19,361 nt of DNA from NCBI GenBank assembly GCA_937927675.1, contig CALBSG010000139.1, positions 1-19,361 of the forward strand. Reading direction: 5' to 3'. Below, in pieces: positions 13,964-19,361 of this stretch. Under the pieces are notes generated by a model. It was given only the letters and a program-made list of their open reading frames with translations, made no database searches and was not told the DNA's origin. The position numbers were made by a program, and so were the translations under genes. This DNA is from an uncultured Paracoccaceae bacterium (GTDB taxonomy: Bacteria; Pseudomonadota; Alphaproteobacteria; Rhodobacterales; Rhodobacteraceae). The first letter of the stretch is position 1, and the number at the start of each line of letters is the position of its first letter.

Positions 13964-15379
13964 ATGGCTTTGTGGGAGAAATCTGCATCTGACCTCGCGC
14001 GGATGATTGCCGCCCGGCAGGTGGCGCCGTCTGAGGTGATGGCCGCACATCTGGACCGGATCGAGGCCGTCAATGGTGCAGTCAATGCGGTGATCTCGCT
14101 GCGCGGGCGCGAGGAGTTGATGGCCGAAGCGCGGGTGGCAGATGATGCGCCCGCTGCCGGATGGCTGCACGGCTTGCCGCTGGCGGTGAAGGATCTTTGT
14201 GCCACCAAGGGATTGCGTACCACCTGGGGCAGTCCCTTGTTTGCTGATTTCGTGCCGAAATCGGATGATCTTCTGGCCGCGCGGATGCGGGCGGCGGGGG
14301 CGATTTTTATCGGCAAGACCAACACGCCGGAATGGGGGCATGGCAGCCATTCGTTCAATCCGGTCTTTGGTGTCACGCGCAACCCCTATGACCTGAGCCG
14401 GACGGCGGGGGGGTCTTCAGGGGGGGCGGCAGCCGGGCTTGCCGCGCGGATGCTGCCGGTCGCCGATGGCAGCGACATGATGGGCAGCCTTCGCAACCCG
14501 GCGGCGTTTTGCAATATCTATGGGTTCCGCCCCAGTTGGGGGCTGGTTCCGGCGGATGCCGAGGGCGACACCCATCTGGCCACTCTCGCCACCGAAGGCC
14601 CGATGGGGCGCACGGTGGAAGATGTGGCGCGGCTGCTGGCGGTGCAGGCTGGCGTGAACCCGGAGGTGCCCTTTGGACGCGCGCCGAACGATTTCCTTGG
14701 CGGCTTGCAAGGCGCGAGCTTGAAGGGCAAGCGCATCGGTTGGCTCTCGGATTGGGGGGGCGCCTATGAGGTGGAGCCGGGGATTTTGGAGATCTGCGAA
14801 GATGCGCTTCGCCAGATGGAGGCGATGGGGGCGATTGTTGAACCGATCGCGGCCCCCTTCCCGGCTGAAAAGCTTTGGGCGGCTTGGACAACCCTGCGGG
14901 CCATGCTGAACGCAGGCGGCTTCAAGGCGATTTATGACCAGCCCGACAAGCGGGCGCAGTTGAAGCCGGAAACCATCTGGGAGATCGAGCGCGGTCAGAC
15001 CCTGAGCGCGCAGATGGTCTATGAGGCCAGTGTGATCCGCAGCCGCTATTATGCCCATATGGCCCGGCTGTTTACCCGTTTTGATGCGGTGGCTTTGCCG
15101 ACCGCGCAGGTCTGGCCCTTCCCGGCCGACTGGCGCTGGCCCGAGGCGATCAACGGGCAAGCCATGGACACCTATCACCGCTGGATGGAAATCGTGATCC
15201 CGGTCAGCCTGATCGGTCTGCCTGCGCTGTCGCTTCCGGTCGGATTTGGCGCTGCTGGCCTGCCGATGGGGATGCAGCTGGCCGGTCCGGTCGGGGCGGA
15301 TGCGGCCATTCTTGCCATGGGGCAGGCGTGGCACGAGGCAACGGATTGGCCCGGCAAGCGGTCACCCGCCCTTGCCTGA
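13964..15379 (+). CDS. Amidase-signature hydrolase (second of two)
   Basis: A 471-residue amidase-signature enzyme, distinct in sequence from the first amidase. The triad is K76 (PLAVKDLC), cis-Ser S151 in TAGGSSGG and nucleophile S175 in GSDMMGSLRNPA. In that motif MMG replaces the usual GGG and Asn replaces the Ile of RIPA; the catalytic residues themselves are intact. No signal peptide is seen, so it is cytoplasmic. The C-terminal part includes PVSLIGLPALSLPVGF and GLPMGMQLAGP, which are common amidase features. GGAAGG just upstream favours this ATG over one 36 bases earlier, which lies in the hairpin region. It follows the importer operon in the same direction, 126 bases after the binding protein. 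Substrate unknown; joint action with the importer is inferred from position. Confidence 0.9.
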   Translation: MALWEKSASDLARMIAARQVAPSEVMAAHLDRIEAVNGAVNAVISLRGREELMAEARVADDAPAAGWLHGLPLAVKDLCATKGLRTTWGSPLFADFVPKSDDLLAARMRAAGAIFIGKTNTPEWGHGSHSFNPVFGVTRNPYDLSRTAGGSSGGAAAGLAARMLPVADGSDMMGSLRNPAAFCNIYGFRPSWGLVPADAEGDTHLATLATEGPMGRTVEDVARLLAVQAGVNPEVPFGRAPNDFLGGLQGASLKGKRIGWLSDWGGAYEVEPGILEICEDALRQMEAMGAIVEPIAAPFPAEKLWAAWTTLRAMLNAGGFKAIYDQPDKRAQLKPETIWEIERGQTLSAQMVYEASVIRSRYYAHMARLFTRFDAVALPTAQVWPFPADWRWPEAINGQAMDTYHRWMEIVIPVSLIGLPALSLPVGFGAAGLPMGMQLAGPVGADAAILAMGQAWHEATDWPGKRSPALA

Positions 15380-15406
15380 GCCGCGCCGCGCCCGTAAGGC
15401 TGGCCC

Positions 15407-16621
15407 ATGATCCTATACCAGATTGTCATGGCCTTTGCCCTTGTGGTCACGCTGGTGCATCAGGCGCTGCGCGGGGCCAAGGGGGCTGTGGCAGAACGGC
15501 TTGGCTTTGGGCCGATGCCAGCGTCGGGTTTGCGCCTCTGGCTGCATGCGGCCTCGGTTGGAGAGGTGACCTCGGCCCGCTGGGTGCTGGAGACGGTTTT
15601 GACGGCCCGGCCGGGATTGCAGGTTCTGGTCACGACAAACACCGCCACGGGGCGGGACCGGGTGCGGGCTTGGGCCCTGCCCGGTGTGCAAGCGGCGCTA
15701 GCGCCCTTTGACAGCGCGGGGGCTGCGGCGCGGCTTTTGGACCGCTGGCAGCCGCAGGCGCTTGTGGTGGTCGAGAACGAGCTTTGGCCCGCCCGGATGC
15801 GCGCCTGCGACAACCGCGGCGTGCCGGTTCTGGTGATCGGGGCGCGGATGTCGGCCCGGTCGGCGGCGCGGTGGGAAATGTTGAATGGGCTGATGCGGCG
15901 GATGCTGGGCCGCATTGACTGGCTGTCGGCGCAGGATGCGGAAAGCCGCGCGCGGTTTTTGGCCCTCGGTCTGCCGCAAGCGGCCGCGGGGCCGGTCATG
16001 GCCTTGAAATCCGTGGGACATGGGCAGGACACCGTGCTGTCCTTTCAGGCCCTTGGGCCGCGCCCAGAGGTGCTTTTGGCGGCCTCGACCCATGAGGGCG
16101 AGGAGGCGCTGATCCTTGATGCCTTTGCAGCCCAAGGCCGGTTTGCCCATCTGATCCTTGCCCCCCGCCACCCAAGGCGCGGTGATGAGGTGGCGGCCCT
16201 CTTGGCCGCGCGGGGGGTCGATGCGGCGCGGCGGTCAAAAGGTGACAGCCCGCGCCCCGGCGCCCGTGTCTTTCTGGCCGATACTTTGGGCGAAATGGAC
16301 CAATGGTATGCGATGGCCGGGGCCACCGTGATCGGCGGCACTTTTGCCCCCAAGGGCGGGCATACGCCATGGGAACCGGCAAGGCATGGCTCGGCCATTT
16401 TGCACGGGCCCTCAGTGCATAATTTTGCAGCCCCCTTTGCTGCCCTGGACCGGGTAGGTGGCGCGCTGGCGGTCGCCGACCCTGCGTCTTTGGCGGGGGC
16501 CTTGGAGGGGCTAGATGCCGAAGCGCAGGCGCGATGTGCCGCGGTGGCCGCAGAGGTTCTGGCCCCTGAAGGCGACGGGGCCGACGTTGTGGCGGCGATT
16601 TTGCGGGCGGTGAAGGGTTAG
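15407..16621 (+). CDS. waaA: 3-deoxy-D-manno-octulosonate (Kdo) transferase
   Basis: WaaA adds Kdo from CMP-Kdo to the lipid A precursor at the inner face of the inner membrane, the first step of the lipopolysaccharide core. The 404-residue protein has an N-terminal membrane anchor (about 4-20), WLHAASVGE (45-53, with the catalytic-type Glu E53), ENELWP (123-128), LAASTHEGEE, LAPRHPRR, DTLGEM and IGGTFAPKGGHTPWEPA. The usual family motif is GGHN-x-x-EPA; here Thr replaces Asn. AAGG seven bases upstream supports the start. It lies 27 bases after the second amidase but belongs to a different pathway. Its stop overlaps, end to end, the stop of the deacetylase gene on the other strand, and a GCGCGC hairpin (16621-16638) lies immediately beyond, inside that gene. 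Confidence 0.93.
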   Translation: MILYQIVMAFALVVTLVHQALRGAKGAVAERLGFGPMPASGLRLWLHAASVGEVTSARWVLETVLTARPGLQVLVTTNTATGRDRVRAWALPGVQAALAPFDSAGAAARLLDRWQPQALVVVENELWPARMRACDNRGVPVLVIGARMSARSAARWEMLNGLMRRMLGRIDWLSAQDAESRARFLALGLPQAAAGPVMALKSVGHGQDTVLSFQALGPRPEVLLAASTHEGEEALILDAFAAQGRFAHLILAPRHPRRGDEVAALLAARGVDAARRSKGDSPRPGARVFLADTLGEMDQWYAMAGATVIGGTFAPKGGHTPWEPARHGSAILHGPSVHNFAAPFAALDRVGGALAVADPASLAGALEGLDAEAQARCAAVAAEVLAPEGDGADVVAAILRAVKG

Positions 16622-17745
16622 CGCGCGGCAAGGCGCGCCAGCCGGTCCGACACATCGGCCCGCACAGGGCCAGTGCGCGGCGGGTCTTGCAGGCGGGTCA
16701 ACAGATCTTGGCCGGGGACAGCGCGCCCACCGCCCTGCCAAGATAGCCCACGCAACACCGCAGCTGCCTCATTCGGCAAAGTATCTGGCACGGCTTGCCC
16801 GGACAGATCAGCCCAAAGCAAGGTCCAAAGCCGCCCGACCGTCCAAGGATTATAGCCACCGCCACCGAGCAGCAGCAGCCGCGGGGCGAGCGGTTGCAAT
16901 GCACGCAGCACCGCGCGATGGGCGTTGTTCGACAGGGCGAGCCGGGACAGCGGATCCTCGGCCAAGGCATCAGCACCGGCTTGCAGAACAATCAGATCAG
17001 GGCGAAAGGCACTGACACGCGGCAGGATCAGACGATCAAGAACCGCCTGCATCTCAGCGTCATGAAACCCCTGTCGCACCGGCAGGTTAAACACGTTGCC
17101 GCCCCCGTCATCCGTCAGCAACCCCTTGAACGGCCATCTGTTCTCTTCATGCACCGAGATCAGCAAAACCGCAGGGTCGCCCGCAAACGCGGCCTCGACC
17201 CCATCGGCATGATGGGCGTCAATGTCGACATAGGCCACCCGCGCCAGCCCCGCCCGCCGGGCGGTCAGGATGCCCAGAACCGGGTCATTCAGATAGCAAA
17301 ACCCGTTGGCCCGATCGCGCAATCCGTGATGCGTGCCGCCCCCCGGTACATGCACCGCGCCCGACACGGCCGCCGCCAAAAGGTCGGCCGCAAGCATCAC
17401 CCCACCCGCCCCAGTGGCAGGGCGGCGGAACATTTCGGGAAAGACCGGGTTCGACAGGGTGCCAAGCCCGTGGCGGGCCGTCACCTCGGCAGAGACCGCG
17501 CCCTCCGCCTCGGCGCGGGCAAGGGCGGCGATATAGTCGGGGTCATGCCAGAGCGTCAGCGCCGCCGCCTTGGCGCGCGGACTGGTGCGATAGCGGTCAG
17601 CGGACAACAGGCCCAAGGCGCGCGACAGGTCGATCACCGTCGACACCCGCGGCACGCGCAAGGGATGGCGCGGGCCATAGCTGGAGCCGCGGTAAATCTC
17701 GGACCCGATGAACAGCGGGCCAATCTTGCGGGAAGAACCATCCAT
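16618..17745 (-). CDS. Histone-deacetylase-family (AcuC-type) zinc deacetylase
   Basis: A 375-residue member of the zinc-dependent histone deacetylase superfamily, closest in style to AcuC proteins. It starts PLFIGSEIYRGSSYGPRHPL. The active site shows the paired histidines H139/H140 (GGGTHHG), zinc ligands D176 and H178 (YVDIDAHHADG) and D259 (QAGADAL), and the catalytic Tyr Y298 in GGGGYNPW. All needed residues are present, so it should be active. Bacterial members remove acetyl groups from acetyl-CoA synthetase, other lysines, or acetylated polyamines; the sequence cannot decide, though AcuC length and opening favour a protein or short-acyl substrate. The ATG has only a weak ribosome site (GCGGG). 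The gene ends tail to tail with waaA. The nearby amine importer makes an acetylpolyamine role worth testing. Confidence 0.85.
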   Translation of the reverse strand: MDGSSRKIGPLFIGSEIYRGSSYGPRHPLRVPRVSTVIDLSRALGLLSADRYRTSPRAKAAALTLWHDPDYIAALARAEAEGAVSAEVTARHGLGTLSNPVFPEMFRRPATGAGGVMLAADLLAAAVSGAVHVPGGGTHHGLRDRANGFCYLNDPVLGILTARRAGLARVAYVDIDAHHADGVEAAFAGDPAVLLISVHEENRWPFKGLLTDDGGGNVFNLPVRQGFHDAEMQAVLDRLILPRVSAFRPDLIVLQAGADALAEDPLSRLALSNNAHRAVLRALQPLAPRLLLLGGGGYNPWTVGRLWTLLWADLSGQAVPDTLPNEAAAVLRGLSWQGGGRAVPGQDLLTRLQDPPRTGPVRADVSDRLARLAAR

Positions 17746-17895
17746 GCCCGCAAGCTAGACCGGAGGGAGGCGTTGGACAATGTAGGGCGGGACAGGGCGC
17801 CTAGGGTTTTTCTCTTTTACCCATTGGGGATTCATGAAATAATCAGAGAAATGACAGAAAACGGGGCAAACCCGTTACAGATCGGCAGGCAAGAT

Positions 17896-18372
17896 ATGGC
17901 GCGTGAAACCAAGATCACCCCTGACAAGGGGCAGGAATGTCGTACCCAATACGGGGCTTTGTGCTGGCGGTTTCACCGCGGCAAGGTCGAGGTATTGCTG
18001 GTCACGTCACGCGACACCGGGCGGTGGATCATTCCCAAGGGCTGGCCGATTTCCGGACTGACCCCCGCCGACACCGCCGCGCGTGAGGCGTGGGAAGAGG
18101 CCGGCGTTCAGGGCGAGGTGGTGACCGGCGATCTGGGGGCCTATGGCTATGCCAAGGTCTTGGACCCCAACCGCTCTATCCCTTGTTCGGTGCAGGTCTT
18201 TGGGCTGCGGGTGGCCAAGCTGCGCGACAAATTCCCCGAACGCAAAGAGCGCCGCCGCAAATGGTTCGGCGTGGAAAAGGCCGCGCGCAAAGTGGCAGAG
18301 CCGGAACTGCGCGCCCTGCTTCTCAGCCTGCCCGACCGGTTGGAGGGCGTGCTCCCCCTTGCCGCCGCCTGA
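17896..18372 (+). CDS. Nudix hydrolase, diphosphoinositol-polyphosphate hydrolase-like
   Basis: Nudix enzymes cleave a nucleoside diphosphate or similar diphosphate linked to another group. The 158-residue protein opens the domain with QYGALCWRF, then TGRWIIPKGWPISG, and has the Nudix box at 49-71 (G49, then REAWEEAGV). The first conserved Glu of the box is Leu55 here, while the metal-binding E67/E68 remain; I remember the same departure in the PKGWP-type group found in alphaproteobacteria. The substrate is unknown; diphosphoinositol polyphosphates or dinucleoside polyphosphates are family-based guesses. The start at 17896 has AGG six bases upstream; an in-frame ATG at 17851 (173 residues) has a poorer site and is the alternative. 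The frame stays open much further upstream, but that part is antisense to the deacetylase gene. Confidence 0.85.
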   Translation: MARETKITPDKGQECRTQYGALCWRFHRGKVEVLLVTSRDTGRWIIPKGWPISGLTPADTAAREAWEEAGVQGEVVTGDLGAYGYAKVLDPNRSIPCSVQVFGLRVAKLRDKFPERKERRRKWFGVEKAARKVAEPELRALLLSLPDRLEGVLPLAAA

Positions 18373-18404
18373 GCGATGCCCCACATTGGGGGCAGGAGCG
18401 CCAG

Positions 18405-18830
18405 ATGATACACTACGACCTGACCTGCCCAAACGGCCACAATTTTGACAGCTGGTTCCAGTCTGCCGAGGCCTTTGATGCCTTGCAGGCCGCTGGCTAT
18501 CTGTCTTGTGCGGTCTGTGGGGCGGCGGGCATCGAAAAGCGCATCATGGCGCCCGCTGTGCGCCCCGCGCGCAAGGCCGGTGACAAGCCCAAGTTGAAAG
18601 AACCAGCCAGCGATCTCGAGGCCGCGATGGCCGAAATGCGCCGCCAGATCGAGGCGAACTCGGATTATGTCGGATTGAACTTTGCCGCCGAGGCGCGGCG
18701 GATGCATGAAGGTGAGATCGACGAACGCGCGATCCACGGCGAGGCCAAGGCAGAAGATGCCCGCGCCCTGCTGGAAGACGGAATCCCGGTGGCCCCGCTG
18801 CCCTTCCTGCCAAAACGGCAGGCGAACTAG
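18405..18830 (+). CDS. DUF1178 family protein, putative zinc-ribbon
   Basis: A 141-residue soluble protein recognised as DUF1178 by its opening MIHYDLTCPNGHNFDSWFQS and the end PLPFLP. Two metal-binding pairs are visible, C8/H12 (or C8 with nearby residues) and C35/C38 (LSCAVCG), suggesting a small zinc site. The middle is charged and helical (about 62-85, AMAEMRRQIEANSDYVG), followed by AAEARRMHEGEIDERAIHG, a conserved DUF1178 stretch. The function is unknown to me. AGGAG six bases upstream fixes the start; the frame is open further upstream inside the Nudix gene. It lies 32 bases after the Nudix gene and is probably cotranscribed with it. Its final codons form one arm of a terminator hairpin for the converging ferredoxin gene, and its stop codon lies in the loop. 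Confidence 0.88.
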   Translation: MIHYDLTCPNGHNFDSWFQSAEAFDALQAAGYLSCAVCGAAGIEKRIMAPAVRPARKAGDKPKLKEPASDLEAAMAEMRRQIEANSDYVGLNFAAEARRMHEGEIDERAIHGEAKAEDARALLEDGIPVAPLPFLPKRQAN

Positions 18831-18840
18831 CCGCCTGCCG
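18812..18840 (-). terminator. Intrinsic terminator of the ferredoxin gene, overlapping the DUF1178 3' end
   Basis: CGGCAGGCG and CGCCTGCCG form a perfect 9-bp stem around a seven-base loop (18825-18831). On the minus strand the stem is followed directly by TTTT, as in a Rho-independent terminator, and it lies nine bases after the ferredoxin stop. On the plus strand it contains the last codons and the stop of the DUF1178 gene and lacks a T-run, so it may only weakly terminate that transcript. Confidence 0.7.
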
Positions 18841-18848
18841 CCGCAAGG

Positions 18849-19172
18849 TTAGATCTGTTTTTCGGGAAGCTGCACCCGCAGGCCGTCCATGTCGGCCGTG
18901 ACCTTGATCTGGCAGGTCAGACGCGAGGTTGCCGGATCGGGGTTCCAGGCGAAATCCAGCATGTCTTCTTCCATGGCGTCCTTTTTCGGCAGCCGCTCGA
19001 CCCAAGCCGGGTCGATGTAGACATGGCAGGTCGAACAGGCGCAGGCGCCGCCGCAATCGGCCTCGATCCCCGGAATACCATTGTCGCGCGCGCCTTCCAT
19101 CACGGTCAGCCCGGGGGCCACATCGACCACATGTTCCTTGCCGCTGTGTTCCACGTAAGTGATCTTCGCCAT
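18849..19172 (-). CDS. [2Fe-2S] ferredoxin, adrenodoxin/putidaredoxin type
   Basis: A 107-residue electron-transfer protein. The cluster ligands fit the pattern C-x5-C-x2-C-x37-C exactly: C40, C46, C49 and C87; C44 is an extra cysteine also common in this type. Residues around the loop (IEADCGGACACSTCHVYI) and the acidic region 63-75 (KKDAMEEDMLDFA), which binds partner proteins, match vertebrate-type ferredoxins such as adrenodoxin, putidaredoxin and alphaproteobacterial FdxB-like proteins. Partners could be a cytochrome P450, a Rieske oxygenase or iron-sulfur assembly; no isc or P450 gene is in view, so none can be assigned. AGGA nine bases upstream supports MAKITY as the start; the frame opens further to 19265 without reason to use it. 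The upstream 162 bases hold no promoter I can defend. Confidence 0.92.
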   Translation of the reverse strand: MAKITYVEHSGKEHVVDVAPGLTVMEGARDNGIPGIEADCGGACACSTCHVYIDPAWVERLPKKDAMEEDMLDFAWNPDPATSRLTCQIKVTADMDGLRVQLPEKQI

Positions 19173-19334
19173 TGTCCTTGATCCTGCCTTGATTGCCCAA
19201 GCTGTCGGGGATGCGCCAGACATAGGACAAGGCCGCAGGATATGCCAGAGGGGCTGTGACCGCACCGCTTTGGACCCTAGTCAGGAGGGGTGAATCCGGC
19301 TAGATTGCGCGGCGAAGAACGGAACCGGGGCGAA

Positions 19335-19361
19335 AGATCGGAAGAGCACACGTCTGAACTC
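19335..19361 (+). other. Illumina TruSeq adapter sequence (sequencing artefact)
   Basis: The final 27 bases begin AGATCGGAAGAGCACACG and continue as the standard Illumina TruSeq read-1 3' adapter. This is not genomic DNA. It marks the true end of a contig built from untrimmed reads, and bases just before it may be low in coverage. Confidence 0.97.

Noticed and set aside
17780..17822. Terminator-like bulged stem with a TTTTTCTCTTTT run on the plus strand
   Set aside because: The stem is only six pairs with a bulge, and no plus-strand gene ends there. A small RNA or leader attenuator for the Nudix gene cannot be supported.
16795..17895. Long upstream extension of the Nudix frame, giving a 525-residue fusion
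   Set aside because: The extension is antisense to the intact deacetylase gene, is Arg/Gln/Pro-rich and has no domain. The Nudix fold is complete from 17896.
19291..19361. Possible GTG-started plus-strand gene after an AGGAGGGG tract at the right end
   Set aside because: The spacing between the purine tract and GTG is about one base, and the frame soon reads into the sequencing adapter.

Overview
The window is GC-rich chromosomal DNA. Gene content and protein style point to an alphaproteobacterium of the Rhodobacterales (Rhodobacter/Paracoccus relatives). Pointers are an RpoHI-type sigma-32, the psd-pssA pair, an RluD gene back to back with a small DUF6476-like membrane protein, a DUF1178 gene next to a Nudix gene, and an AcuC-type deacetylase. 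This assignment comes from recognising protein families by eye, not from a search. The last 27 bases match the Illumina TruSeq adapter, so the right edge is almost certainly the untrimmed end of an assembled contig. The left edge cuts through a gene.

Left block (1-6212, all minus strand): a Gfo/Idh/MocA oxidoreductase cut by the edge, then pssA and psd one base apart (phosphatidylethanolamine synthesis), rpoH (heat-shock sigma factor), kup (potassium uptake) and rluD (23S rRNA pseudouridine synthase). The rluD start codon overlaps, head to head, the start codon of a small membrane protein on the plus strand.

Central block (6211-16621, all plus strand): the small membrane protein, a membrane-bound hybrid histidine kinase with its own receiver domain, then a catabolic-looking cluster: amidase, ATPase, two permeases and a binding protein of a spermidine/putrescine-type ABC importer, and a second amidase. 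waaA (Kdo transferase, lipid A core) follows. The importer plus two different amidase-signature enzymes suggests uptake and hydrolysis of a cationic amide or an N-acylated amine. The substrate cannot be read from the sequence.

Right block (16618-19334): an AcuC/HDAC-type deacetylase on the minus strand whose stop codon overlaps that of waaA, then a Nudix hydrolase and a DUF1178 protein on the plus strand, and a [2Fe-2S] ferredoxin on the minus strand. A 9-bp terminator hairpin for the ferredoxin lies across the 3' end of the DUF1178 gene. No stretch longer than 300 bases lacks a gene. I saw no tRNA, rRNA, CRISPR array, insertion sequence or prophage gene. The most interesting points are the amidase-importer-amidase cluster with a deacetylase close by, the head-to-head overlapping starts at 6210-6213, several intergenic inverted repeats, and the adapter tail.
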